In this document: in pieces, positions 40,850 through 50,480 of the stretch | Numbering within the stretch: position 1 is the first letter of the stretch | Layout: each line of letters begins with the position of its first letter | Source of the DNA: an uncultured Porphyromonadaceae bacterium | Lineage (GTDB): Bacteria > Bacteroidota > Bacteroidia > Bacteroidales > Muribaculaceae | Length of the DNA: 64,000 bases | Direction of reading: 5' to 3' | NCBI GenBank assembly: GCA_900548975.1 | Contig: URMS01000001.1 | Location: 151,537 to 215,536, forward strand | Made by a program: the position numbers and the translations under genes | The notes under the pieces: model-generated | What the model was told of the DNA's origin: nothing | The model's database searches: none | The model's input: the letters and a program-made list of their open reading frames with translations, nothing else

Positions 40850-42589
40850 ATGAATCCACTCGAACTCAGCGAACAGGAAGCCATACGCCGCAACAGTCTG
40901 GCCGAACTGCGCCGCCTCGGCATTGAGCCTTATCCCGCGGCAGAATTTACCGTCACCGGCCACAGCAACGAGATAAAAGAAAACTTCGAAGACGACGCAC
41001 CGCGCCGCGAAGTAGCCGTAGCCGGACGCATCATGAGCCGCCGCATCATGGGCAAGGCATCGTTTATCGAGCTACAGGACGCCTTCGGACGTATTCAGGT
41101 ATATATATCGCGCGACGAGATATGCCCCGGCGACGATAAGGAACTCTACAACACCGTATTCAAAAAACTTCTCGACATCGGCGACTTCGTGGGCATCCGC
41201 GGCTACGTGTTCCGCACACAGACCGGCGAGATTTCGGTCCACGCCCAGGAACTTACCGTGCTCAGCAAGAGCCTGCGTCCGCTGCCCATCGTGAAAGTGA
41301 AGGACGGCGTGACCTACGACGCCTTCGACGACCCAGAGCTGCGCTACCGCCGCCGCTACGTCGATCTGGTGGTAAACGACCATGTCAAAGAAATATTCCT
41401 AAAGCGCACAAAGGTATACAACTCCATGCGCGAATACTTCAATACTGCCGGCTATATCGAGGTCGAGACACCTATTCTCCAGAGCATTCCAGGCGGTGCA
41501 TCGGCACGACCATTCATCACCCACCACAATGCGCTCAATATACCCCTCTACCTGCGTATTGCCGACGAGCTATATCTCAAACGTCTCATAGTAGGTGGAT
41601 TCGAAGGTGTATATGAGTTCTCCAAAAACTTCCGTAACGAGGGCATGGACCGCACCCACAACCCCGAGTTCACCTGCATGGAGATTTATGTAGCCTATAA
41701 GGACTACAACTGGATGATGAGATTCACCGAGCGCATGCTCGAGAAAATATGCATGGACGTCAACGGCACCACCGAAATAAAAGTCGGAGACAACATCATA
41801 TCTTTCAAGGCACCATTCCCGCGCGTGACCATGGCTCAGGCCATCAAAGAGCACACCGGCGTCGACATCACCGGCATGGACGAAGACCAGCTGCGCAAGA
41901 CAGCCCGCGAACTCGGCATAGAAGTGGACGATACCATGGGCAAGGGCAAGCTCATCGACGAGATTTTCGGCGAAAAGTGCGAAGGGCTCTATATCCAGCC
42001 TACCTTTATCACCGACTACCCCATAGAGATGTCGCCACTGACCAAGCGCCATCGCGAGAACCCCGAACTGACCGAACGCTTCGAGCTGATGGTCAACGGT
42101 AAGGAGCTTGCCAACGCATACTCCGAACTCAACGACCCCATCGACCAGTACGAGCGCTTCGTGGAACAGATGCGACTCGGCGAGAAGGGCGACGACGAGG
42201 CCATGATCATCGACGGCGACTTCATCCGCGCCCTCGAGTACGGCATGCCTCCGACATCGGGCATGGGCATAGGCATGGACCGACTCGTAATGCTCATGAC
42301 TGGCCAGACAGCCATCCAGGAAGTACTGCTCTTCCCGCAGATGCGCCCCGAAAAGGTCGAGAAGCGCGACAGCGCCGAGGCTTTCGCCGCCGTCGGCGTG
42401 CCCGAAGAGTGGGTGCCGGTGATCCAGAAAGCCGGCATACTCACCGTTGCGGCCCTCGGCCAGGCAAATCCGGCCAAGGCTCACCAGGACTTCTGCGGCC
42501 TCAACAAAAAGCACAAGCTCGGACTTAAGAATCCCACGCCCGACACCGTGGCAGAGTGGGTGGCCGCAGCAAACGATTACAAGGCATAA
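40850..42589 (+). CDS. lysS: Lysyl-tRNA synthetase (class II)
   Basis: The 579-residue enzyme charges tRNA-Lys. The N-terminal OB domain contains AVAGRIMSRRIMGKASFIEL. Class II motif 2 is FRNEGMDRTHNPEFTCMEIY and motif 3 is GMGIGMDRLVMLMTGQ. It is longer than the roughly 500 residues of E. coli LysS: after the motif-3 region a 70-residue tail (VPEEWVPVIQKAGILTVAAL and on) looks helical, a feature I recall from other Bacteroidales enzymes. It has its own promoter and a hairpin after the stop. Confidence 0.97.
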   Translation: MNPLELSEQEAIRRNSLAELRRLGIEPYPAAEFTVTGHSNEIKENFEDDAPRREVAVAGRIMSRRIMGKASFIELQDAFGRIQVYISRDEICPGDDKELYNTVFKKLLDIGDFVGIRGYVFRTQTGEISVHAQELTVLSKSLRPLPIVKVKDGVTYDAFDDPELRYRRRYVDLVVNDHVKEIFLKRTKVYNSMREYFNTAGYIEVETPILQSIPGGASARPFITHHNALNIPLYLRIADELYLKRLIVGGFEGVYEFSKNFRNEGMDRTHNPEFTCMEIYVAYKDYNWMMRFTERMLEKICMDVNGTTEIKVGDNIISFKAPFPRVTMAQAIKEHTGVDITGMDEDQLRKTARELGIEVDDTMGKGKLIDEIFGEKCEGLYIQPTFITDYPIEMSPLTKRHRENPELTERFELMVNGKELANAYSELNDPIDQYERFVEQMRLGEKGDDEAMIIDGDFIRALEYGMPPTSGMGIGMDRLVMLMTGQTAIQEVLLFPQMRPEKVEKRDSAEAFAAVGVPEEWVPVIQKAGILTVAALGQANPAKAHQDFCGLNKKHKLGLKNPTPDTVAEWVAAANDYKA

Positions 42590-42599
42590 GCGGTTATAA

Positions 42600-42632
42600 T
42601 ATAAGGGCATGTCCGCGCGGCATGCCCTTATA
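42600..42632. terminator. Hairpin between lysS and gpsA
   Basis: TATAAGGGCATG and CATGCCCTTATA pair perfectly over 12 bp with a 9-nt loop. No T-run follows, so it may only attenuate or protect RNA rather than end transcription. Confidence 0.6.
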
Positions 42633-42646
42633 CAACTATTCAGCCA

Positions 42647-43651
42647 ATGGACAACAACACTTTCCCGGGTAAGATAGCCGTAATGGGCGGCGGCAGCTGG
42701 GCCACGGCCCTGGCCAAACTGCTCATGGCCAACTGCCCCGAAATAATGTGGTACATGCGCCGCGACGACCGCATCGAGGAGTTCCGGCAGCTGGGCCACA
42801 ATCCGGCCTACCTCACCGACGTCCACTTCGATACCGACCGCATACACTTCTCCAGCGACATCAACCAGGTATGCACCGAGGCCGATACCCTGCTCATGGT
42901 CATGCCCTCGCCATACTTCAGCGACCACATAGCCAAAATAAACGTCGATCTGAGCGGCAAGACCGTAGTATCGGCCATAAAAGGAATAGTGCCGCAGTCG
43001 AACGAACTGATATCCGACTTCATGGTGCGCCGCTTCGGCGTCGACCCTTCGCGCATGATCGTTGTCAGCGGTCCGTGCCATGCCGAGGAAGTAGCCCTTG
43101 ACCGTCCTTCGTATCTCACCGTAGGATGCCGCGACCTGGCTAATGCCGAGGCCTTCGCCGCCCTGCTCCGCGGCCGCCGCAACGGCGCCATATGCTCCGC
43201 CGACGTCGACGGCATAGAATATGCCTCGGTACTCAAGAACGTATATGCCATTGCCGCCGGCATAGTGCACGGCACCAAGACCGGCGACAACTTCAATGCC
43301 GTGCTGGTGTCGAACGCCATCCGCGAAATGGACCGCTTCCTGCAGGCCGCATGCCCCGCCGAGCGCAATATATGCGACTCGGTATATCTCGGCGACCTCC
43401 TCGTAACGGCCTACTCGCGCTTCTCGCGCAACCATAACTTCGGCTCGATGATAGGCTGCGGCTACTCGGTACGCAGCGCGCGCATGGAAATGAACCAGAC
43501 CGCCGAAGGATACTACGGCGCACGGTGCATACACGAAATCAACGACAGCCTGTGCGTCGATATGCCGATACTCGAAAACGTATACAACATCCTGTACCAT
43601 GACCTGCCGGTGCACCGCGCACTCGTGGCCATGGCTCATACATTCAACTGA
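42647..43651 (+). CDS. gpsA: Glycerol-3-phosphate dehydrogenase (NAD(P)+)
   Basis: The 334-residue enzyme reduces dihydroxyacetone phosphate to sn-glycerol 3-phosphate for phospholipid synthesis. The Rossmann motif is IAVMGGGSWATALAKLL. The conserved catalytic stretch is YASVLKNVYAIAAGIVHG (lysine in LKNVYA) with SGPCHAEEVA before it. The C-terminal part contains SVRSARMEMNQTAEGYYG. Its TGA stop overlaps the ATG of rlmN by one base. Length is normal. Confidence 0.95.
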   Translation: MDNNTFPGKIAVMGGGSWATALAKLLMANCPEIMWYMRRDDRIEEFRQLGHNPAYLTDVHFDTDRIHFSSDINQVCTEADTLLMVMPSPYFSDHIAKINVDLSGKTVVSAIKGIVPQSNELISDFMVRRFGVDPSRMIVVSGPCHAEEVALDRPSYLTVGCRDLANAEAFAALLRGRRNGAICSADVDGIEYASVLKNVYAIAAGIVHGTKTGDNFNAVLVSNAIREMDRFLQAACPAERNICDSVYLGDLLVTAYSRFSRNHNFGSMIGCGYSVRSARMEMNQTAEGYYGARCIHEINDSLCVDMPILENVYNILYHDLPVHRALVAMAHTFN

Positions 43652-44694
43652 TGGACAAACTCCTGGGACTGAACCCCGAACAGCTCGGACAGGTGGCCGC
43701 ATCCGTGGGACTGCGACCCTTTGCCGCACGGCAGATGGCCGCGTGGCTCTACCAGAAACGCGTCACCGACATCGACGCCATGACCGATCTGCCCAAAAAA
43801 GCCCGCGAAGAACTTAAAAAGACATATACCGTGGGGCGCGAGGCTCCCAAATTCGAAGCCCGGAGCACCGACGGAACAGCCAAATACCTCTTCGAAGGCG
43901 TCGGTGGCCGAGACATCGAGGCCGTATTCATCCCCGACCGCGACCGCGCCACCCTCTGCGTGTCGAGCCAGGCCGGATGCCGCATGGGATGCAAATTCTG
44001 CATGACAGGCCAGGGAGGCTTTCAGGGAAACCTCGACACCGGAGCCATCATCAACCAGATACTGTCGGTGCCCGACAGCGAGCGCCTCACCAATATCGTG
44101 TTCATGGGCATGGGCGAGCCCACCGACAATCTCGACGCCGTCATCGGAGCCATCGACATCCTCACATCCAAGTGGGGCATGGCCTGGAGCCCGCGGCGCA
44201 TCACCGTGTCGACCATAGGCAATACCCGCGGGCTGCAGACACTGCTCGACCGCACGCAGGTGCACATAGCCCTGAGCGTGCACACACCGTTTGCAGGAGA
44301 GCGCGAAGCTATTATGCCTGTTGAGAAGGCTTTCCCCCTGCGCGACATCATGCCGCTGCTAAAGGCCCACGACTTCGCCCACCAGCGCCGCCTGTCGATG
44401 GAATACACCATGTTCGCCGGACTTAACGACGACGAGCGCCACGCCGACGCCCTCGCCCGCATGCTCCGCGGCACCGATGCCCGCGTGAACCTGATACGCT
44501 TCCACCGCACGCCCGGTTTCGAGGGGCGTCCCAGCGACACCGCCACCATGGAGGCCTTCCGCGACCGCCTCAACGCCGCCGGCATCACAGCCACCATACG
44601 CGCCAGCCGCGGCGAGGACATCATGGCCGCCTGCGGCATGCTTGCGGGCAGCAAGAAGGCAGGAGATCAGGAAACTAAGATATCAGGAAGTTAG
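43651..44694 (+). CDS. rlmN: 23S rRNA (adenine2503-C2)/tRNA methyltransferase RlmN
   Basis: The 347-residue radical-SAM enzyme methylates A2503 of 23S rRNA and A37 of some tRNAs. The iron-sulfur motif is CRMGCKFCMTGQGGFQGN (CxxxCxxC) and the methyl-carrier cysteine lies near the end in DIMAACGML. GMGEPTDNLDAV is a further family mark. It is coupled to gpsA by a one-base stop/start overlap. Its last codons run into a TTAGGAG-type repeat, so the C-terminal tail (KKAGDQETKISGS) is partly repeat-encoded. Confidence 0.95.
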   Translation: MDKLLGLNPEQLGQVAASVGLRPFAARQMAAWLYQKRVTDIDAMTDLPKKAREELKKTYTVGREAPKFEARSTDGTAKYLFEGVGGRDIEAVFIPDRDRATLCVSSQAGCRMGCKFCMTGQGGFQGNLDTGAIINQILSVPDSERLTNIVFMGMGEPTDNLDAVIGAIDILTSKWGMAWSPRRITVSTIGNTRGLQTLLDRTQVHIALSVHTPFAGEREAIMPVEKAFPLRDIMPLLKAHDFAHQRRLSMEYTMFAGLNDDERHADALARMLRGTDARVNLIRFHRTPGFEGRPSDTATMEAFRDRLNAAGITATIRASRGEDIMAACGMLAGSKKAGDQETKISGS

Positions 44695-44763
44695 GAGTTC
44701 AAGATAGTAAATACTATTCTCTTAACTTTTTAGACTTAAAACTTATTTAACCCGACTTCAACA
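44658..44763. repeat. Short-unit repeat overlapping the rlmN end
   Basis: Units GGAGATCA, GGAAACTA, GGAAGTTA and GGAGTTCA run from about 44660 to 44702, the first ones inside rlmN. An AT-rich stretch with CTTAACTTTTTAGACTTAAAA follows and leads to the pdxA start. Confidence 0.65.
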
Positions 44764-45852
44764 ATGAATAAAATACGAGTGGGTATCACCCACGGAGACA
44801 CCAACGGCATAGGCTACGAAGTTATCCTCAAGACTCTCGAGGACAACCGTCTGTCCGACCTGTGTACGATCGTGGTCTACGGCTCGGCCAAGGCGGCATC
44901 GTTCTACCGCAAGGCCATGGAGCTGCCTCAGGTACAGTTCAACCGCATCGACAGCGCCGCCGATGCACGCGACGGCGCATACAACATAGTCAACGTCGTC
45001 GGCGAAGACCTCAAGATAGAGCCCGGCACAGCGTCGGAAGCAGCAGGAGCGGCAGCACTGGCCGCCCTCGAGGCCGCCGTGGCCGATCTGCGCGCCGGCA
45101 ATATCGACGTGCTGGTGACAGCGCCTATCGACAAGCACTCGATCCAGAGCCCCACATTCCACTTCCCGGGCCATACCGAGTATCTGCAGGCCGCTCTCAC
45201 CCCCGAGGGCGAGCCCGAAGCCAAGGCCCTGATGATACTCTGCACCGAATATCTGCGCGTGGCCCTTGTCACGGCCCATCTGCCCATAGCCGAAGTTCCG
45301 GGCGCTCTGACCAAAGAACTCATAGTCGACAAGATAAAGGACTTCGACCACTCGCTGCGCCGCGACTTCGGCATCCAGAATCCGCGCATAGCCGTGCTGT
45401 CGCTCAATCCCCATGCCGGCGAGCGCGGACTCCTCGGCAAAGAGGAAATCGACACCATAGCCCCCGCCATTGCCGAGACTCAGGCAGAAAAGATACTCGC
45501 ATTCGGCCCCTATGCCGCCGACGGCTTCTTCGGCAGCGAGAACTATCGCGCCTTCGACGGTGTGCTCGCCATGTACCACGACCAGGGTCTGGCGCCCTTC
45601 AAGACCATTGCCATGGACCGGGGTGTCAACTTCACCGCCGGGCTCCCCTATGTGCGCACATCGCCCGACCACGGCACCGGCTACGACATAGCCGCCAAAG
45701 GCCACGCATCGCCCGAGTCCATGCGCAGCGCCATATACATGGCTCTCGACATATTCCGCAACCGCGCACGCCACGAAGAAGCATACCGCCGTCCCCTGCG
45801 CACGCCGGCCCACGACAAAGGCTCCAAAGAAACAAAAAAAGGCGCAGAATAA
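44764..45852 (+). CDS. pdxA: 4-hydroxythreonine-4-phosphate dehydrogenase
   Basis: The 362-residue enzyme oxidises 4-phosphohydroxy-L-threonine to the aminoketone that PdxJ (at 6040) condenses into pyridoxine phosphate. Marks include VGITHGDTNGIGYEVILKT, VTAPIDKHSIQSPTFHFPGHTEYL with metal-binding histidine, LNPHAGERGLLGKEE, MYHDQGLAPFKTIA and TSPDHGTGYDIA. Length is close to the Bacteroidota norm. The C-terminal tail is lysine-rich (KGSKETKKGAE). A strong bidirectional terminator follows. Confidence 0.95.
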   Translation: MNKIRVGITHGDTNGIGYEVILKTLEDNRLSDLCTIVVYGSAKAASFYRKAMELPQVQFNRIDSAADARDGAYNIVNVVGEDLKIEPGTASEAAGAAALAALEAAVADLRAGNIDVLVTAPIDKHSIQSPTFHFPGHTEYLQAALTPEGEPEAKALMILCTEYLRVALVTAHLPIAEVPGALTKELIVDKIKDFDHSLRRDFGIQNPRIAVLSLNPHAGERGLLGKEEIDTIAPAIAETQAEKILAFGPYAADGFFGSENYRAFDGVLAMYHDQGLAPFKTIAMDRGVNFTAGLPYVRTSPDHGTGYDIAAKGHASPESMRSAIYMALDIFRNRARHEEAYRRPLRTPAHDKGSKETKKGAE

Positions 45853-45874
45853 ACAGCTCTGAGCAAGACATGAA

Positions 45875-45910
45875 AAAAAACGCATCGGCCAGACAACCGA
45901 TGCGTTTTTT
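45875..45910. terminator. Bidirectional terminator pdxA / surface protein gene
   Basis: AAAAAACGCATCGG pairs with CCGATGCGTTTTTT around CCAGACAA, giving a hairpin plus T-run on both strands between convergent genes. Confidence 0.9.
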
Positions 45911-45927
45911 ATGCAATATCAGGAAAG

Positions 45928-48900
45928 TTACTTCACGGCGACTTTGGCTGTTACGCCGGCAGCTTTGACCACATATATGCCTGCGGCCACGGGAATGCTG
46001 ACAGTGTTGTGGCAGTGAGCCACGGCCACGGTGCGGCCATCGACTGCGTATACGGCGACTTCACCGTCGGCGAGGCCGCTCACGGCTATGGCGCCGTCGC
46101 GGGCTGTGATGCTGACAGCACCGGCATCGATACCGCCGATACCCGAAACCCAGACAGAAGCCTCGTTGGAGCGACGCGACTCGCCCTTGTCGTAGACGGC
46201 GGTGACATAGTAGCTGTGGGTGCGGTCGGCGCTCACACCGCGGTCGGTGTATGTGGCGTCGGTGATAAGTTCGCTGTTCACCTTGTTGCCGTTGCGGTAC
46301 ACATTGTAGCCGCTCAGAACCACCGGTGCGGGAGTACCGTCGGCAGGAATGAAGGTAACATCGTCGATGAAGAGGAAGAACTTGTTGGTCGAGCGGCTGC
46401 GGATAGCGAAATACTTGGCGCCGTCGGGGAGCATGAAGCGGTACTGAGTCCATGCGTTGGGCACATCGATTGCAGAACCTACGGATTTGAAATCGTCGGT
46501 GTTGGTCGAATTGTCGGAGTACAGAACCTCGAATGCCTCAAGATACGCCGGGTCGAAGCTCTTGGCATAGAATCTCAGAGCCTGCGGGCCGCCATAGAGC
46601 CGGGGCGAGATAGCCCAGTCGTCGCTCTGCACGGGCGAGTTGCCGCGCTGCACATACTCCGAGCAGATAAACTTGAAGCCCTGATGAGCATCCCACATTT
46701 CGGGTGTCTTGTTGTTGGCAAAGCCCGTCCACTGGCGGTCGGCCACAGCCCACGATGCCATGCCGGTAATGGGGAAGTTGGTTACTTCGATACCGCCTAC
46801 AGGCGCCTTGTCCATATCCACTATCTTCCAGCCGGCAACAGCGCTGCTCCAGCTTTCGGCATTTTCAAAGCCTTCGGTGAAAGCTTCGGCCGGAGCCGTG
46901 CTTTCGTCGGGACGCGTCCACGACAGAACGATGTCGGCACCGCTTACCGATGCACTCAGATCGGTAACGGCCGGCACGGCAGGCGATACAATACCTACCG
47001 TTACCTCGGTGGTCTCGTTATCGGCCTCAAGAAGATCGGAAGTGCTGAATATAACAGCCTTATATGTGGCGGCATCGCCGTCGATGGCATTGAGAACCTG
47101 AGTAAAGGTGACCGCACGCGATGTTGTCGCATCGAGACGGCCGCAGTCCTTGAAATCGACTGTCTCACCATCGCGCTGCAGCTCGACGGTATACGAACTT
47201 ACGGGCTGTTCGCCTGTATTTGCCACGGTCACTTCGATTTCGAATTCCTTACCGGCGTCGGCTACAAGCGGCGCTACGATGCGCGAGGCCGTAAGGTTGC
47301 TCTCCACATGGCTTGCCACGCGGAGATTATCGAGAGTATAGAATGCCAGAGCGGCATCGGTGGGCACTATGCGGAGCACCACCGACTTACCTTCGTAGTC
47401 GGCAAGCGATACCACCACCTTGTTCCACTGGTTGTACGGGCCGGTTTCGGCCACGACATTGCTCTGCACCTTGACGAAACCACGTCCGTCGCCCTCGTCG
47501 GCCTCCACCACTATGGCGTTGGTGGGCACGCCGCTCGACATCTGGTAGTTATATGTATAATATGTGAAAGCGGGATTGTACACGCCCTCGAGCGATATCT
47601 TGCCGGTGACAAGGGCAGTATAGACGCCGTAGGCTTCGAAATAGGCAAAACCGCCGTCCTCGTCGGACGGAGCGATACCCCAGTCGGAGGTGCTGACAAA
47701 CTGCCAGGGCTCGCTGCCCTTGATGTAGTTGTAGCCGAAAATCGACGAAACCGAACGGCCGGCGAACGACTCGGCCCACGGTGTCTCGTAGGGCTTGCCC
47801 ACGGGTTTGTAGGCTGTGCCTGTGAGCTTGTCGGACTCACCGCCGGCAGTGACGGCATAGACGCCGAACTGCACGAAGGCCTGCTCACCTTCCTCGACGG
47901 CCTGTACGGTTATCGAAGTACCGGTGACATTGTCGGCAACAGTATTGTAATTGCGGTCAATCACGCGGTAGGTCACGGCGTCGGGCTTGAATTCGTTGCC
48001 GTCGACATCGGTGGTCACGGCTTCCCAGCTGATGGTCACTTTACCGGTATTGCCTTCCTCTATCATGACGGCAGATGCTGGCGCCACAGGTTTGTGAGCG
48101 CCGATAAGAACCTCGCCTTCGGTGACGGTGCCGCGGCCCATTGCATTGACAGCGGCAACACCGTAGGTGTGTGTGCCGGTGGTAAGGGTTTCGTCGCGGT
48201 CGGTATATTCCATCGGCACGCTGTTGCCCAGATTATCGGTAAGAATGGCAATCACTTTGCCGTCGCGCAGAATCTCGACAGAAGTAATGGCCTTGTCGCC
48301 CTCGAGGGCCTCACCGGCGATATCGGTGGCCGGTGTGGTGAACGAAACAGTAGCCTCGCAGGTGCCGTCGACCGGAGAGGTGACTTTAAAATCGCTTACA
48401 GCAGCAGGAGCGCCGTCAGCCTTGCCCTCGCCGATAGACAGAGCGCTGACACAGATAGCCGACGACCGCTCTTCGGTCTTGGCATGGATGCCGATATAGA
48501 CCGGACCTGTAACGTTGGCGGCGATATCGCCTGTAAAGGCAGTGTAAGAGCTGTTTTTCAGTTTGGTGTCGGGGATTATGACGTTTGTCATGGCCTCGGC
48601 CGTAGGCTCGGTACCCCAGCATACCTCGAATGTCTCTTCGTAGTAGGATGTGGTCTTGACCGAAATCGAGAACGGATATACCGAACCGGCGACAACATTT
48701 ACGGCCGGCGATATGGCCCAGTCGTTGAATCCGGCGGAGTTATATGCGCGCAGAGCTTTCTCGTAGGAGTAATATGCCCATTTGGAGGCGGCGTCGCCAT
48801 TGCCGATAAGAGTCCAGCCGGCCAGCGATGCTGCCGACGTGAAGGTTCCTTCGTAAGGCGGATCGATAGGCCCAAGCGCGAGCACAGCGCTCTTGACAGG

Positions 48901-50385
48901 GGCAGAGGTAAGACCGTTGACAGTAGCGGTGAGCGTGTAGTAGTACTCGGTGCGTTTTTCGGGCATCTCGATAACATCGGTCAGCGAGTAGCCCGGACCG
49001 TTGTCGAGCAACACTTTGCCGTCGGGATAGCGCACGACGGTGTATGTGGCTTTGCTGTACTCAACATTACCGCCATTGACACCGGTCGACGATGGCGAGC
49101 GCCATGCCAGTTTCACATTGGCGCCGTCGAGGCTTAGAGTGAAGCTCGAGGGAGCCTGCGGTTCGTCGGGACCTACAAACTTCTTGGCATTCTTCTCGGG
49201 CGATTCGCCGGCGGAGTTAGACACTGTCACCACAAAATTATAGCTGTCGGGCTCGGTCATTTCTACTTCGGCCGCTACCGACTTGCCCGGGAGTTCAGTG
49301 CCGGTGGTTATCACCTTGCCGTTGGCCCTGATGGTATAGGTAAGGCTTTCGTCATCGGGAAGACGGGTCTGTTCGCCCGAGGGGCCGAAAGTATAGCGGG
49401 GCATAGTGAAGCGGATGGTGCCGCTGAGGTTAGCACCGCTGAACGACGGATTGACCGACGATACGGCCGCCGGCACATTGTCGGCATAGGCATGGTTGTC
49501 GGGGATATACATGCCGCAGATCTGCTCTTCGTTCTCCATGGTGTAGAGCTTGTGGGCTGTTGCGGTCTTGATGTCGACGCTGTAGAGGCCGAAATCGGTA
49601 TCGGTGGTCACCGACCAGTACATGGTATCGGTAGCCGGGTCGATAATGGCGTCGCCCAAATATGTCGAAGGGACACCGGTGCTGCCGACCAGAGTCATGA
49701 CACCGGTCTTGGTGTCGACGGTGTAGAGGTCGCCGTTGCGCTCTATGGCATAGAGCGTGCCGTCCGACGAAAAGGCACAGCCGCTCCAGGGGCGTTCGAT
49801 AGCGCAGATGATTTTCTTGGGAAGATAACGGTCGTAATCCCACTTCACGAAGTTATAGCCGTTGCGCTCGGGGTTTATGAAGCAGCCGAAGGCCTCGTCG
49901 CGGTCTTTGTTGTAGGCCATGGTTGTGGCCACATACTCTATTTTGCCGCTATAGGCATCGTACTCGCTCCAGTCGGCCAGCTTATAGGAATAGGTCTTGA
50001 TTTCCTCCAGACCCATCATCTCGCGGTAGGTGTTGCAGTAGTAGAGATCTTTGGCAGCAAGACCGCCGCCGGTGGCATAGATGATCTTCGACATCTGTAC
50101 GGGATCCCAGCTGTCGACACCATAGCTCCACATGCCGATGACGTTATCGGGATAAACAACTGAGCCACAGATACGCAGACCTTCGGAGGTATCGGACTGC
50201 GACTGCGGCAATTTAAAGACAGGGGTATACGGCACTGCGGCAGAGGCCGAGAATTCGGCCGGCGCCTTGGCAGTATCCCTCAGGCCCAGCATTTGGCCGA
50301 GCGTTCCGGGAGCGCCCTGAGCCGGTGCGGCAGATACGCCTACGGCAAAAGCGGCTCCCAGAAGAGCGGAAATGATACGTTTCAT
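45928..50385 (-). CDS. Large secreted multidomain protein with FN3 and choice-of-anchor J domains
   Basis: The 1,485-residue protein has a signal peptide (MKRIISALLGAAFAVGVSAA). Residues about 80-300 look like a beta-propeller (YAIERNGDLYTVDTKTGVM, PATDTMYWSVTTD). Several fibronectin-III-like units follow (AVSDFKVTSPVDGTCEATVS, APASAVMIEEGNTGKVTISW, TDLSASVSGADIVLSWTRPD). Three MAM/choice-of-anchor-J-like modules are suggested by DWAISPAVNV, WGIAPSDEDGG and DWAISPRLYGG. The end (AVYAVDGRTVAVAHC ... GIYVVKAAGVTAKVAVK) resembles a type A Por/T9SS-type sorting tail. It is probably exported to the surface for adhesion or glycan binding. No catalytic site was recognised. It lies 95 bp after a regulator operon. 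Confidence 0.8.
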   Translation of the reverse strand: MKRIISALLGAAFAVGVSAAPAQGAPGTLGQMLGLRDTAKAPAEFSASAAVPYTPVFKLPQSQSDTSEGLRICGSVVYPDNVIGMWSYGVDSWDPVQMSKIIYATGGGLAAKDLYYCNTYREMMGLEEIKTYSYKLADWSEYDAYSGKIEYVATTMAYNKDRDEAFGCFINPERNGYNFVKWDYDRYLPKKIICAIERPWSGCAFSSDGTLYAIERNGDLYTVDTKTGVMTLVGSTGVPSTYLGDAIIDPATDTMYWSVTTDTDFGLYSVDIKTATAHKLYTMENEEQICGMYIPDNHAYADNVPAAVSSVNPSFSGANLSGTIRFTMPRYTFGPSGEQTRLPDDESLTYTIRANGKVITTGTELPGKSVAAEVEMTEPDSYNFVVTVSNSAGESPEKNAKKFVGPDEPQAPSSFTLSLDGANVKLAWRSPSSTGVNGGNVEYSKATYTVVRYPDGKVLLDNGPGYSLTDVIEMPEKRTEYYYTLTATVNGLTSAPVKSAVLALGPIDPPYEGTFTSAASLAGWTLIGNGDAASKWAYYSYEKALRAYNSAGFNDWAISPAVNVVAGSVYPFSISVKTTSYYEETFEVCWGTEPTAEAMTNVIIPDTKLKNSSYTAFTGDIAANVTGPVYIGIHAKTEERSSAICVSALSIGEGKADGAPAAVSDFKVTSPVDGTCEATVSFTTPATDIAGEALEGDKAITSVEILRDGKVIAILTDNLGNSVPMEYTDRDETLTTGTHTYGVAAVNAMGRGTVTEGEVLIGAHKPVAPASAVMIEEGNTGKVTISWEAVTTDVDGNEFKPDAVTYRVIDRNYNTVADNVTGTSITVQAVEEGEQAFVQFGVYAVTAGGESDKLTGTAYKPVGKPYETPWAESFAGRSVSSIFGYNYIKGSEPWQFVSTSDWGIAPSDEDGGFAYFEAYGVYTALVTGKISLEGVYNPAFTYYTYNYQMSSGVPTNAIVVEADEGDGRGFVKVQSNVVAETGPYNQWNKVVVSLADYEGKSVVLRIVPTDAALAFYTLDNLRVASHVESNLTASRIVAPLVADAGKEFEIEVTVANTGEQPVSSYTVELQRDGETVDFKDCGRLDATTSRAVTFTQVLNAIDGDAATYKAVIFSTSDLLEADNETTEVTVGIVSPAVPAVTDLSASVSGADIVLSWTRPDESTAPAEAFTEGFENAESWSSAVAGWKIVDMDKAPVGGIEVTNFPITGMASWAVADRQWTGFANNKTPEMWDAHQGFKFICSEYVQRGNSPVQSDDWAISPRLYGGPQALRFYAKSFDPAYLEAFEVLYSDNSTNTDDFKSVGSAIDVPNAWTQYRFMLPDGAKYFAIRSRSTNKFFLFIDDVTFIPADGTPAPVVLSGYNVYRNGNKVNSELITDATYTDRGVSADRTHSYYVTAVYDKGESRRSNEASVWVSGIGGIDAGAVSITARDGAIAVSGLADGEVAVYAVDGRTVAVAHCHNTVSIPVAAGIYVVKAAGVTAKVAVK

Positions 50386-50422
50386 TGCAGAATTTTAAGA
50401 AAATGATAGTTCCTGAATGGTG

Positions 50423-50430
50423 CAAAATTA
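50423..50430 (-). promoter_or_regulatory. -7 box for the large secreted protein
   Basis: TAATTTTG on minus (50430-50423) followed by CA fits TAnnTTTG and gives a leader of about 30 nt. Confidence 0.45.
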
Positions 50431-50480
50431 CAAATAAATGCAAATTTATGCAATAAAATGTCTGCAATATCTAACAAAAG

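Noticed and set aside
42600..42632. Perfect hairpin before gpsA considered as a riboswitch
   Set aside because: Only one simple stem with a 9-nt loop and no conserved aptamer-like part; more likely a terminator or RNA-end stabiliser.
46009..49137. 1,042-codon open frame on the plus strand opposite the large secreted protein
   Set aside because: It has no domain pattern, lies antisense to a well-supported gene with signal peptide and FN3 domains, and arises from GC-biased third positions.
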